Positions 54,849 to 63,870 of a stretch of DNA of 64,000 nt are shown one piece after another (position 1 is the stretch's first letter; the number at the start of each line of letters is the position of its first letter). A program made the translations under genes and the position numbers. Source of the stretch: Prauserella alba (GTDB taxonomy: Bacteria > Actinomycetota > Actinomycetes > Mycobacteriales > Pseudonocardiaceae); contig NZ_JAMTCH010000003.1 in NCBI RefSeq assembly GCF_024171735.1, positions 1,352,841 to 1,416,840 of the forward strand. Direction: 5' to 3'. The notes under the pieces are model-generated. The model saw only the letters and a program-made list of their open reading frames with translations, made no database searches and was not told the origin of the DNA.

Positions 54849-57566
54849 GTGAACAGCGAGCGGCGCATGTCGGACCGGCCGGTCACCGGGCGGGCGGACG
54901 CTGCGCGCCCGGCGGGGACCTCCTGCAGGCACGGCCCGGTACCGCACACCAAGACGGCTGTCCCGGCTGTGCCGGCCACGTCGCTCGCCCGTGAGACGTT
55001 GGTCGCCGCGCTCGACGACGCCGTCGCGCATCGTCCGGTCACGATGGTGTGCGCCCCTGCCGGGTACGGCAAGACCAGCCTTCTCGCCGGTTGGGTCGCG
55101 GCGAACGGGCCGGGGACGGCCTGGGTCTCGGCCGACCGTCGCGACAACGAACCGCAGCGGCTGTTCTGCACGCTGGCTCGCGCCATCCGGCGGCATCGCC
55201 GGGTGCCGGACGGAAACGGGCTGCACGGCTGGTGCCGTCGCGGAGGGGATGCGGTGGGCTCGGTGGCGGCGTTCGTCGACGCCGTGGAGGAACTGCCCTG
55301 GCGGATCGTGCTGGTCCTCGACGACGTGCACGAGATCTCGGATCCCTCGGTCTGGCACGGAATCGAGACCGTGATCCGATACCAGCCCGCGAATCTGCGA
55401 CTGGTGTTGTCGAGCAGGGCGGACCCGCCGTTGCCGCTGGCCCGACTGCGGTTGCGCGGTGATCTCGCCGAACTGCGCGCCGGCGACCTGAGGTTCGCCG
55501 AACCGGAGGCCGATGCGCTGCTGCGCCGGGCAGGTGTCACGCTCGACGCCGGGCAGCTCACGCGGCTCGTGGAGCGCACCGCAGGCTGGGCGGCGGGACT
55601 GCGCATGGCCGCTCGTTCGCTGCGCCGCGATCCGGACCGGTCCGACCTGCTCGACGAGTTCGCTGCGAACGAGCGGTCCGTGGCCGCCTTCCTGGTGGAG
55701 GAGGTGCTGGCGGGCGTTTCGGAGGGGACCGGCGAGCTCCTCCGGGCCATCAGCGTCTGCGCCGAGGTGAGTCCGCGGCTGGCCGCGGCGCTGTCGGGCA
55801 GACCGGATGCCGGCTCCGTCCTCGCCGACCTGGAGCGGGAAGGGGCCTTCGTCGCCCGGATCGGCACGCAGGAACCGAGGTATCGGCTGCATCCGATGCT
55901 GCGGTGTTTTCTGTACGGGGACCTGCGACGGCACCGCCCCGACGACGTCGGCAGGCTGCACGCGACGGCGGCTGCCGGACTGGCGGGCGAAGGCCTGGTG
56001 TCCGAAGCGCTGGACGAGGCCGCGCAGTGCGACGACGCAGCACTCCTGGGGCGTCTGCTCGTCCGGTACGGGCCCGCACTCCTGCTCCGCGGCGCGGGTG
56101 ATGCCGTGCACCGGGCGCTGGAGACCGCAGACCGGGATCCGTGCCTGCGCGGCGATCCACACCTGTCGCTCGTCGCGGCGGTCGCGCACCTGCAGTCCGG
56201 ACGTCCGGGCCCGGCGGACGTCGCCGCGTCGGTTCCGGCGGACGTCGGAGTCGACGGCGTGCTGAGAACCCTGCTCCGTTCGGCCCTCGCGTTGTCCCGG
56301 GGTGGGGAGCCGGCGGACGTCTGCGACGCCGCACGGGTCGGCCGGCCCGAACTGCAGGCATGGGCCTGGTTGAACCGTGGCTGGATCGCGCTGACCGACC
56401 GTCGCGTCGACCCGGCACGAGAGGCGCTGCGAACCGCGGAGAGGCTGGCCACCGAGCACGGCCTGTACGGGATCCTGGCCCATGTCGAGCCGGCTCAGGG
56501 AGCGGCCGCCTGGCTCGCCGGCGACTACGGGGCCGCGGCCGCCGCCCACGAGGCTCGGGACCGGGGCACCGAGCCCGGCCCCGATGTGTCGCTGGTGCTG
56601 CACCGGCTCGTCGGCGCGTTCTTCGAACTGGTGCGGGCCGAGCCCGACGCCGCCCGCCGTTCGATCGGTGCCGCGGCCGGGGTCGACCTGACGGGACACC
56701 CGGTCCTCGCCTACCTCGTCGAGGTGGTGACCGGGACGGCTGGGATGGACGGCGGGGATCGCGCCGCCGGCCTGCTGCGACTGCGCAGGGCTCGGATGGC
56801 GCTCGGGGCGACGCCGGTGCCGGCGCAGGTCGCAGCGGTGGGTGCGGTGGCCGAGGCCGGCGGGGCGGTGTCGGCCGGGGACGATTCGGGAGCCCGCGAG
56901 GCGGCCGACTGGTTGCGCGAGCGTGTCGGACCGAGTGCGGAAGTGGCACTGATCCGCGCGTGGACGGCCGGGGTTCCGGTCGGCGTTCCGGGTGCCGACG
57001 GCGCCGGCGATCCGGCGGTGCTGCCGATGTTGACCGAGGTGCACGGCCGGGTGCACGACATCGGCCTGGCGTTGAGCGCGGAGCGCCGGACGCACGCGTT
57101 CGAGCTCCTCCACGCCGCGTTGCGTGCCGCCGAGCCGATCCACCTGATCAGGCCGTTCGTGGTTGCAGACCCGCGCATCGCCCGACTGCTGGTCGAGCAT
57201 GCCGGTGGATTCGGGTCGCTGGAGCCGTTCGGACTGGCGATCCGGCACGCGGTCCTCGGCGCCGGGCGGAGCGCGGGCGACGGGGGAGTGCGGCTGACCT
57301 CACGGGAACGGGAAGTGCTCGGCCACCTGGCCGCGATGCGTTCCTTGGAGGAACTCGCCGCGGCACTCGGGGTCTCGGTGAACACGGTCAAGACGCACGT
57401 GCGCTCCGTCTACGCCAAGCTCGGAGTCCACACCAGGAGAGGAGCCCTGGCCGAGGCGCGGCAGCGGGGACTGGTCGACGTGCCGGCCGGGGACGTCCGC
57501 GTGCCTCACCCGCGCCGGATGAGGCACGCGGACCTGGATGCCGCGCACGATGCGACGGACGGCTGA
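54849..57566 (+). CDS. LAL/MalT-like ATPase-LuxR regulator 2
   Basis: A 905-residue paralogue of the gene at 51586. Walker A is APAGYGKTS (69-77), Walker B VLVLDDVHEI, the middle is helical and TPR-like, and the C-terminal LuxR domain (TSREREVLGHLAAMRSLEEL, VNTVKTHVRSVYAKLGV) is complete. GTG 54849 or ATG 54867 starts it. Its position directly behind DUF1269 suggests that the membrane protein and the regulator are made together. Confidence 0.9.
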   Translation: MNSERRMSDRPVTGRADAARPAGTSCRHGPVPHTKTAVPAVPATSLARETLVAALDDAVAHRPVTMVCAPAGYGKTSLLAGWVAANGPGTAWVSADRRDNEPQRLFCTLARAIRRHRRVPDGNGLHGWCRRGGDAVGSVAAFVDAVEELPWRIVLVLDDVHEISDPSVWHGIETVIRYQPANLRLVLSSRADPPLPLARLRLRGDLAELRAGDLRFAEPEADALLRRAGVTLDAGQLTRLVERTAGWAAGLRMAARSLRRDPDRSDLLDEFAANERSVAAFLVEEVLAGVSEGTGELLRAISVCAEVSPRLAAALSGRPDAGSVLADLEREGAFVARIGTQEPRYRLHPMLRCFLYGDLRRHRPDDVGRLHATAAAGLAGEGLVSEALDEAAQCDDAALLGRLLVRYGPALLLRGAGDAVHRALETADRDPCLRGDPHLSLVAAVAHLQSGRPGPADVAASVPADVGVDGVLRTLLRSALALSRGGEPADVCDAARVGRPELQAWAWLNRGWIALTDRRVDPAREALRTAERLATEHGLYGILAHVEPAQGAAAWLAGDYGAAAAAHEARDRGTEPGPDVSLVLHRLVGAFFELVRAEPDAARRSIGAAAGVDLTGHPVLAYLVEVVTGTAGMDGGDRAAGLLRLRRARMALGATPVPAQVAAVGAVAEAGGAVSAGDDSGAREAADWLRERVGPSAEVALIRAWTAGVPVGVPGADGAGDPAVLPMLTEVHGRVHDIGLALSAERRTHAFELLHAALRAAEPIHLIRPFVVADPRIARLLVEHAGGFGSLEPFGLAIRHAVLGAGRSAGDGGVRLTSREREVLGHLAAMRSLEELAAALGVSVNTVKTHVRSVYAKLGVHTRRGALAEARQRGLVDVPAGDVRVPHPRRMRHADLDAAHDATDG

Positions 57567-57579
57567 AGGGAGGCGGGTC

Positions 57580-57801
57580 GTGACCGCGAAACCGGGCCCG
57601 CACCGTCGCTTCCGCATCGGACCACGGCAGATCGCAGCGCTGATCGTCGCCGTGCTCGTGGTGCTGTTCGTCGGGCAGAACCGTGACACCGTGGACATGC
57701 ACCTGTTCACGATCGTGGTGTCGGCGCCGCTGTGGACGGCGCTGGTCGTCGTGGCCGCGCTGGGGGCGCTCGCGGGGTTCCTGCTGACGCGTAAACGGTG
57801 A
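57580..57801 (+). CDS. LapA-domain (DUF1049) small membrane protein
   Basis: A 73-residue protein with a basic N-terminus and two membrane helices separated by the QNRDTVDMHLFT turn, typical of the LapA/DUF1049 domain. Relatives in E. coli assist lipopolysaccharide assembly control; the actinobacterial role is unknown. GTG 57580 has GGAGG upstream. It ends 13 bases before the convergent DUF389 gene. Confidence 0.85.
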   Translation: MTAKPGPHRRFRIGPRQIAALIVAVLVVLFVGQNRDTVDMHLFTIVVSAPLWTALVVVAALGALAGFLLTRKR

Positions 57802-57814
57802 CGGCGCGCGGCGC

Positions 57815-58849
57815 TCACCGGCCGCTGACGGCCACGTCGCTGGTGCGTCCGACCACGAGGGACAGCCGTGCCGGAACGTCCGCGAGCCCCGCGTCGTCGA
57901 GTGCCCGGCGCAGTCCCTGCCGGTCGGCCGCGACGATGCGACCGATGGCGGTGATCTGGATGCGACCGCGTTCGTAGGTGAGGTCGGTGATCTGCCACGA
58001 CCGTTCGGCCGCCCACCGTTCGACGGCGGGGCGCGCGATCGCCACCGTCCGTTCCTGCCGCACCACGTGGTAGCTGCCCACGCCCAGGGGCAGGCTGACC
58101 ACGACGACGAACCCGGCGATCACCGCGATCGTGCGCGTGCCGAGCTTCCCCGTCGGCCACCCCGATGCCTGTGCGACGGCGCGCACGCGGCGGCCGGCCA
58201 GCATCGCGGTGCCGGTGGCGACGATCGCCGCGACGTTCGTGGCGAACAGCAACAGTGCACCGGAGGCCTGGGACGCCGCGCCCGACTCGAACGTCAGCCC
58301 GGCGACCGATAATGGTGGTACCAGGGAGATGGCGATCGCAACGCCGGGCAACGTGTCCGACACGTCGGAGCGGACGAGTGCGAACGCGCCGACGACCCCG
58401 GTGGCGAGGGCGGAGACCAGATCGATCAACCGTGGGCTGACCCGGCCTGCGACCTGCGAGTTGGTGTCCGCCTCGATCGGCCCCGGCACCAGCAGGCCCA
58501 GCGCGTATCCGATGACCACGACCAGGACCGCGCCGCCGAGCACTACGGCAATACTGGCGACGATCCGGCGCCGGTCGGACAGCACCGCCGCGAACGCGGT
58601 GCCGAGGATCGGTGTCATCAGCGGTGCCACGATCATGGCGCCGATCACCGTTGCGGTGGAATCGGCCACCACGCCGGTCCCGGAGATGATCGCGGACAAC
58701 GTCAGCAGTACCCAGAACGCGGACCGTCGGGTCCGATCCGTGAGAAACAGTTTCGCCGCCATGCGGTCGATGTCGGCCGCCGTCAGTTCCGGTGCGAGAC
58801 CGGACCGCAGCCCGGTGCCCCACCGTGCGCGGCGCGGTACTCGGGTCAT
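57815..58849 (-). CDS. DUF389 family membrane protein
   Basis: A 344-residue protein with about six membrane helices (residues 40-275) and a soluble C-terminal domain. The DUF389 core VIGAMIVAPLMTPILG and AISLVPPLSVAGL is present. The family is named after a conserved hydrophobic domain; no transport substrate is established. ATG 58849 is chosen; the longer upstream frame is not coding. Confidence 0.87.
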   Translation of the reverse strand: MTRVPRRARWGTGLRSGLAPELTAADIDRMAAKLFLTDRTRRSAFWVLLTLSAIISGTGVVADSTATVIGAMIVAPLMTPILGTAFAAVLSDRRRIVASIAVVLGGAVLVVVIGYALGLLVPGPIEADTNSQVAGRVSPRLIDLVSALATGVVGAFALVRSDVSDTLPGVAIAISLVPPLSVAGLTFESGAASQASGALLLFATNVAAIVATGTAMLAGRRVRAVAQASGWPTGKLGTRTIAVIAGFVVVVSLPLGVGSYHVVRQERTVAIARPAVERWAAERSWQITDLTYERGRIQITAIGRIVAADRQGLRRALDDAGLADVPARLSLVVGRTSDVAVSGR

Positions 58850-58933
58850 GCGGTGGATCGTCGCCGCCGGCGGGACGGGTGTCCTCGTCCGTGGCGGATG
58901 ACCGCGCACCGGCAGCGTGGCGCACGCGGGTTC

Positions 58934-58952
58934 GGTGACGCCGTTCGTCACC
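58934..58952. promoter_or_regulatory. Inverted repeat between DUF389 and AI-2E genes
   Basis: GGTGACG (58934-58940) and CGTCACC (58946-58952) form a perfect dyad with 5-base spacer in the 252-base divergent region (58850-59101). The rest of that gap shows no gene. Confidence 0.4.
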
Positions 58953-59101
58953 GCCCCGGTCGGCGGTGACCATGACGTGGGGTGCCGGCGTCGGCGCTGC
59001 GGCGGTCTCTCCGGACGTCCGCCGGGTGGGTGAGTCTCGGGGCGGGTTCTCATCCGGTATGGACGAGGTGTTCCGCAGTGGTGCCGGTTAGCGTCCCGGC
59101 C

Positions 59102-60238
59102 ATGACCGCCGGCCCGGACCTCGTGGTGCGCGGGATGCCGCGCGCGGTCGTGTTGTTGATCGGTGCGGCCTCGACCGTCGTGGTGATCGCCGGTCTGATG
59201 GCGGCGTCCTGGTTGGTCGGCCCGCTGTTTCTGGCGCTGGTCGTGGTGATCACCGTGAGCCCGGCGTCGCAGTTGCTGCGCCGGTGGGGAGCCCCTGCCT
59301 GGGTCGCGACGGCCGTGCTCGTGTTGCTGGTGTACGCTCTGCTCGCCGGGCTGGTCGCGGTGCTGGTCGTGTCGGTTGCGCAGCTCGCCGCGTTGCTGCC
59401 CCGGTACACGGCGCGCGCCGACGATCTGGTGTCGTCGGCCACGGCCGCACTGGGCAGATTCGGTGTGGACACGGAACATCTCCGGCCCGCGGCGTCCAGT
59501 CTGGATCTCAACCGGGTGCTCGGCTACGTCCAGGCGCTGCTGTCCTCGGTGACCGGAGTGGGTGCGAGTGTGCTCTTCCTGCTCGCGTTGCTGTTGTTCC
59601 TGAGCATGGAAGCGTCCGGTGCCGACGCGCGCCGCAACGCCGTGAGCGCCGACCGGCCGGGGATCGGCATCGCGATCGCGGGGTTCGTGCGGGGCACTCG
59701 GCGGTACATGCTCGTCACGACGGTGTTCGGCCTGATCGTCGCCGTGCTGGACGGTGTCGCCCTGTGGTTGCTCGGTATTCCGCTGCCGGTGCTGTGGGCG
59801 CTGCTCGCGTTCATGACGAACTACATCCCCAACGTCGGGTTCGTGCTCGGTGTCGCGCCGCCGGCGATTCTCGGGTTGCTGGAGGGCGACTGGCGCCTCA
59901 TGGTCGGCGTCATCGCCGTCTACGGTGTGCTGAACTTCGTCGTGCAGTCGGTGATCCAGCCCCGGTTCGTGGGTAACGCGGTGGGGCTCTCGACGATCGC
60001 GACGTTCGTGTCGCTGGTGCTGTGGGGGTGGGTTCTCGGGCCGGTCGGGGCGATTCTGGCGGTGCCGCTGACCCTGTTGACGAAGGCGGTGCTGGTCGAT
60101 GTGGATCCCAGGGCCAGGTGGGTCGACGCCCTGCTGGCCAACAGCGCGCTCGTGGCCGTGCCGGAGCGGCCGGCTGCCGAGCCGCCGGAGGCCGATCCGT
60201 CCGCCGGCGGCGGTGAGCAACGGGACGGAGCGGGGTGA
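59102..60238 (+). CDS. AI-2E-family transporter
   Basis: A 378-residue membrane protein with about eight helices. The family core NYIPNVGFVLGVAPPAILGLLEG and QSVIQPRFVGNAVGLSTIATFVSLVLWGWVLGPVGAILAVPLT is complete. Members include the E. coli autoinducer-2 exporter TqsA and sodium/proton antiporters; the substrate here is unknown. ATG 59102 stands about seven bases after TAGCGT, so it may be leaderless. Confidence 0.9.
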   Translation: MTAGPDLVVRGMPRAVVLLIGAASTVVVIAGLMAASWLVGPLFLALVVVITVSPASQLLRRWGAPAWVATAVLVLLVYALLAGLVAVLVVSVAQLAALLPRYTARADDLVSSATAALGRFGVDTEHLRPAASSLDLNRVLGYVQALLSSVTGVGASVLFLLALLLFLSMEASGADARRNAVSADRPGIGIAIAGFVRGTRRYMLVTTVFGLIVAVLDGVALWLLGIPLPVLWALLAFMTNYIPNVGFVLGVAPPAILGLLEGDWRLMVGVIAVYGVLNFVVQSVIQPRFVGNAVGLSTIATFVSLVLWGWVLGPVGAILAVPLTLLTKAVLVDVDPRARWVDALLANSALVAVPERPAAEPPEADPSAGGGEQRDGAG

Positions 60239-60299
60239 GGTCGCGCCACTCGCGCGCCGATGGCGCAGGCGGCCGGATCCATCGGGCACGTGGATCAGC

Positions 60300-60986
60300 T
60301 CACCGGTCGCCGCCGGCTGCGGCGCCGTCCGGTGCGGGCCCGGGTTGCACGGCGGCGAGTAGTCCGGCCAGGCCGTCGACGAGGCGTTCGCGGGTGAACC
60401 TCTCCGGCTCCTCGAGGACGAGGCGTCCGAAATGTTCGACCGACACGAAGATCATGTGCGAGAGCAGTTCGACGTCGAGGTCCGGACCACCGCGGATCTC
60501 GAGGCCCACGGCCAGGAGGTGCTCGAATCGGGCCCGGATGGCGCGGCGGTCGCCCTCGATCCGGTCGCGGACCACGGCGGGTGCTCCCTGGATGAGTCCG
60601 AGTACCGGGCCCCAGACCTCGGGTTCGGCGCGTACTGCGTCGATCACGCCCGCGACGAGCTCCAGCAGGAAGCCGTCCGGATCCGAGAGGTCCGGGTTCT
60701 CCGGCATGAACCGGGCGACGGCGTCCAGCGCGCGCCGCTGGGTGCGGTCGAGGAGGTGGTTCAGGAGGGGTTCGAGGCCGTCGAACGCGCCGTACACGAC
60801 GGGTCGCGTGACGCCCGCCTCCTTGGCGATCGCCTCGATGGAGATGCGGTCGTAGCCCTCGCGCGCCAGCACCCGCAGTGCGGCGTCGAGCAGGTGCTCG
60901 CGACGCTCCGCGAGCGGAAGGCGTGGCGCGTAGGCCCGCTTGCGGTGGGTGCGCCGGCGCGAGTTGCCGGGGGTAGTGGACGTCAC
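60300..60986 (-). CDS. TetR-family transcriptional regulator
   Basis: A 228-residue regulator with a basic N-terminal arm, a helix-turn-helix (about 30-75; ISIEAIAKEAGVTRPVVYGAF) and an all-helical ligand domain. GTG 60986 follows TATAGT by six bases, a leaderless layout. It is divergent from the DUF2236 gene and probably controls it. Confidence 0.88.
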   Translation of the reverse strand: MTSTTPGNSRRRTHRKRAYAPRLPLAERREHLLDAALRVLAREGYDRISIEAIAKEAGVTRPVVYGAFDGLEPLLNHLLDRTQRRALDAVARFMPENPDLSDPDGFLLELVAGVIDAVRAEPEVWGPVLGLIQGAPAVVRDRIEGDRRAIRARFEHLLAVGLEIRGGPDLDVELLSHMIFVSVEHFGRLVLEEPERFTRERLVDGLAGLLAAVQPGPAPDGAAAGGDR

Positions 60987-60992
60987 GCCGCA

Positions 60993-61013
60993 ACTATATT
61001 GCACCTCTGTCAA
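60993..61013 (-). promoter_or_regulatory. -10 box and possible operator of the TetR gene
   Basis: On the minus strand TATAGT (60993-60998) is the -10 box. Directly upstream TTGACAGAGGTGCAA (60999-61013) is an imperfect dyad (TTG...CAA ends), a candidate site for the TetR protein over its own promoter and that of the divergent gene. Confidence 0.45.
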
Positions 61014-61083
61014 TTTGTGCGAAGCTACAGCCCTGTAGGAAGTGCTGTACGCACGTGACCGGCCAACGAAGGTGGTACGTCGA

Positions 61084-62172
61084 ATGCTCGGCTTCAAGAC
61101 CCGCGCACAGCTCGCTTCGCGGTTCGAGGCGCCCGCCGACAACGGGTTCTTCGGACCGGGTTCGGTCACGTGGAAGGTGTGGAGTCATCCCACGTCGTAC
61201 GTGCTCGGTTTCGCCCGCGCGGTGACCATCGAGCATCTCGACCCCAACCTGACCGCGGCCGTGGTGCAGGCCGGCGGCGTGAAGTATCGGCCGCACACGC
61301 GTTACGCCCGCACCATCCGCTACTTCGGCATGGTGGCCTTCGGCGCCAGCGAGCCCACGGCCAAGGCCGCGGACGTGCTGGTCAAGGTGCATTCCAAGGC
61401 CATCGGGCACGATCCGGTCACCGGCGGCCGGTATGACGCCAACGCGCCTTCGTCGCAGCTGTGGATCCACATGACGGCGTGGCACTCGATCCTCTACTGC
61501 TACGAGAAGTTCGGGCCAGGGCGTCTTTCCGCGGAGGAGGAGAGCCAGTACTGGCGGGAGTGTGCCCGCGCCGCCGAGCTGCAGACGATCGACCCGGCGA
61601 CGGTTCCGCGCAGCCGGGAGGACGTGATCGCGTACTTCGAGAGCTGGCGGCCGCATCTGGCCTCCTCCGAGGCCGCGCAGGACATGGTCGACTTCATTCT
61701 GCGGCTGGACATCGCGCTGCCGCCGGACCTGGCGGCGTGGAAGCGGGTCGCGCTCAAACCCGTCCTGTTCTTCCTGCGGAAGGGGATCGTCGCCACTTAT
61801 CCGGGCTATGTCCGCAAGATGTTCGATCTGAAACAGGGGCGGTTGACCGATCTCCTCGTTTCGCCGCCCAACAAGGCGATCCATGCTTTGCTGCACCGCT
61901 CGCTCAACGCGTACTTCCGTTTCGTCGGGATGATGGCGCCGGCAGGGGTGCCGATCGTGGCGCCGGCCAAGCTGGGCATTCCGGCCGTGGAGCAGCGCAC
62001 TTTGACGCCGCGTGAGGCGCAGGAGGCCTACGGGTTCGACGTGCCCGCCGAGGCCCACGAGGACATGCGCCGGAAACAGCGTGCCCGCGTGTTCGACGAG
62101 CACGGGACGCCGTCCGACGAGGGGTTGCTGGAGTCCCAGGACCACATCGGGGGTCTCGCCCCTCGGCGGTGA
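61084..62172 (+). CDS. DUF2236 (MpaB-like) oxygenase-family protein
   Basis: A 362-residue protein of the DUF2236 family (mpaB/latex-clearing-like). The opening FFGPGSVTWKVWSHPTSYVLG and the VHSKAIGHDPVTGGRYDANAPSSQLWIH block carry the conserved His/Arg/Asp residues that in relatives lie at the haem pocket. Lcp, a distant member, cleaves polyisoprene with haem b. The reaction here is unknown. ATG 61084 is preferred to the upstream 61042 start because the family similarity begins there. It is divergent from a TetR gene. Confidence 0.87.
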   Translation: MLGFKTRAQLASRFEAPADNGFFGPGSVTWKVWSHPTSYVLGFARAVTIEHLDPNLTAAVVQAGGVKYRPHTRYARTIRYFGMVAFGASEPTAKAADVLVKVHSKAIGHDPVTGGRYDANAPSSQLWIHMTAWHSILYCYEKFGPGRLSAEEESQYWRECARAAELQTIDPATVPRSREDVIAYFESWRPHLASSEAAQDMVDFILRLDIALPPDLAAWKRVALKPVLFFLRKGIVATYPGYVRKMFDLKQGRLTDLLVSPPNKAIHALLHRSLNAYFRFVGMMAPAGVPIVAPAKLGIPAVEQRTLTPREAQEAYGFDVPAEAHEDMRRKQRARVFDEHGTPSDEGLLESQDHIGGLAPRR

Positions 62173-62290
62173 CGCGCCTGATCCGGCGGCTGGTTTCCGG
62201 CCGGGTTTCGGCCGGGTTTCGGCCATCTGAGATCCATTGTGGATGGTTCGCGGGCCGGTCGGCGTCCGATCGAGCGCGGGACGACGGGTT

Positions 62291-62782
62291 CTAGCCCGCG
62301 GCGCAGCTGTGCAGCGGCTGTTTCGTTCGTGCGCAGTACTCTTCGTAGGTTTCGCCGTTGGAGTCACGGAACTCTGGGTCCGAGGGCATCCTGTCCGGGT
62401 TGGACGCAGCGGTGCTCGGCCGGTGGACACATGCCTGCGACCGGACGTCCCATGTCCCGTCGTGCTCGAGGCATCGGGCGTACTCGCGTTGGCCCTCGAG
62501 CCAGGCTTCGTGGTCCGCGCACACGTCGTAGATCGCCGCGTCCCCTTCGAGGCACTGGTAGCCGGCGGTCGGTGGTGCCCGGGTGCCCTGGGGTGGTGTG
62601 GGTACTTCGGCGGTGCGTGCCGCCGCGGTCGTGGCCGGCCGGCCGGGTGTCGACGGTGCGGAGTCCGGCGAGCTGGATGTCGGGTGCTGTGGCGGCGTTT
62701 GCGGTGCCTGGTCGGTGGCGTCGGTGCAACCGGCGACGAGCACGGCGAGCACGCACAGGACGGCTGCTGTTGGGCGGTTCAT
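62291..62782 (-). CDS. Small secreted lipoprotein
   Basis: A 163-residue protein with a lipoprotein signal (lipobox LVAGC, Cys near residue 18), a Thr/Pro/Ser-rich linker (20-70) and a cysteine-containing domain (CLEGDAAIYDVC, CLEHDGTW, QACVH, YCARTKQPLHSC) that could form disulfides outside the cell. I do not recognise the family. GGGGAGG precedes ATG 62782. Confidence 0.75.
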   Translation of the reverse strand: MNRPTAAVLCVLAVLVAGCTDATDQAPQTPPQHPTSSSPDSAPSTPGRPATTAAARTAEVPTPPQGTRAPPTAGYQCLEGDAAIYDVCADHEAWLEGQREYARCLEHDGTWDVRSQACVHRPSTAASNPDRMPSDPEFRDSNGETYEEYCARTKQPLHSCAAG

Positions 62783-63139
62783 TCGCCCTCCCCGCTGGGT
62801 TGATGCCCCGTGTATCGACGGTGCGAGAGGCTCCATTACAGCTGGTCGGAAAGCTACGTGGTGGTGTTCGACCCGGCCACCGCCTCACGGATCGGACCCC
62901 GGTCACGCGGTTCGTACGCAGGCTCGGTCCGGGGGAGCCTGGGCGGGGCCGTGCGTCGCGGGCCTGCGTTGTGCCCATGAGTCGGTTTGTGCGATTCAGC
63001 GCTCGACCTATCGCAGCAGTTTCGGATGACGCGGGGTCCCGTGGGTAATGAAGAGGGGGCGTTCACACCGGTAACGGCCGTATGTCGGTTGCCGCGTTGC
63101 GCGAATGTTGTGCGGGCTGTTCCAGGGCGACAGTAAGAA
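62783..63139. other. 357-base intergenic region without a supported gene
   Basis: No open frame here shows a start with ribosome site or a family pattern. GC content drops towards 63050-63130. I see no terminator or repeat. Confidence 0.5.
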
Positions 63140-63520
63140 TCAAGGCCTGACGGCTGGCATGTTTGACGGGATCGGCTGGCCGCGTGGCACGAGTGCGCGC
63201 CACCCTCCTGTGTTGTATACGGCTACCGCTGTGGCGGTGTCGATGCCATCGATAGCCGCTACCTTCGCAGGTGATGATCCGCCCGAGTTGCCGGAGGCAT
63301 CATCGCACGGTGGGTAGTGCCCTGTTCCGATTCGCCGTGTTTCACTCGCCGGAACAATGCCTGCGTCCGACTCGTATGTGCGCCCGTCGAACCTAACCGA
63401 CAAGGCGCAGACGCTCGACTCACGAGTTGACGATCCTCCGGGCTGGCATGCGGTACCGAAGCACCCGAGTAGCGTCACAGTGATACTGACTGCGAGTAGC
63501 CTGCCGCGCCTTCCAGACAT
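63140..63520 (-). CDS. Small lipoprotein, DUF6281-like
   Basis: A 126-residue protein with a signal sequence and lipobox near GCFGTAC, then a domain of about 100 residues with CALSVRFDGRTYES, which resembles small actinobacterial lipoproteins (DUF6281-like), and a second Cys in YPPCDD. GGAG sites precede ATG 63520; GTG 63529 is possible. The gene is clearly less GC-rich than the rest of the window, which may mean a different origin. Confidence 0.6.
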   Translation of the reverse strand: MSGRRGRLLAVSITVTLLGCFGTACQPGGSSTRESSVCALSVRFDGRTYESDAGIVPASETRRIGTGHYPPCDDASGNSGGSSPAKVAAIDGIDTATAVAVYNTGGWRALVPRGQPIPSNMPAVRP

Positions 63521-63833
63521 CTTCTCCACTCCTCACGCTGCAGGGGGGCCTTGGTGGCATCCCGTCGACCCGGCGTAGCCCGGCCACGCTGGTGTCGAGG
63601 GGAAAACTGCCTCGGGTCCGGTGGCTGATGTTGCCAGGCTTGCCCCGTGATGTTGGGTGAAAGCCCTCTGGGAGGACGCGTCCCGGCCGCCCGCGGACCG
63701 GAGCGCAGGTCGGTTCCGGTCCTCCTCGAGACCTGCCCGTCCGGCGAGGACTTCTCTGCCGGTCAAGGTGCGCTGATGGTGTGTGCGGCCTGCCTCGGTT
63801 CCGTCCGGTGGGTCGCATGCCCGGAACATCGAA
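63521..63833. other. 313-base intergenic region without a supported gene
   Basis: The stretch between the lipoprotein and the tRNA fragment has only short frames without ribosome sites or recognisable products. It may hold the promoter of the lipoprotein gene. Confidence 0.45.
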
Positions 63834-63865
63834 AAGGGGCCGTCTACCTGCGTAAACGGCCCCTT
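63834..63865 (-). terminator. Terminator downstream of the tRNA-Pro fragment
   Basis: A perfect 10-base stem (AAGGGGCCGT, 63834-63843, with 63856-63865) with 12-base loop is followed, in minus direction, by TTTTC. It is a classical terminator and sits five bases past the tRNA 3' end, where the terminator of an intact tRNA gene would lie. Confidence 0.75.
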
Positions 63866-63870
63866 GCCGG

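Noticed and set aside
54186-57248. Open frame of 1020 codons on the minus strand
   Set aside because: It is a shadow of the LAL regulator 2 and DUF1269 genes, which have clear motifs on the plus strand.
51586-57566. Recent duplication of the two LAL genes
   Set aside because: They share architecture, but the ATPase and middle regions have diverged strongly, so they are old paralogues and not a recent copy.
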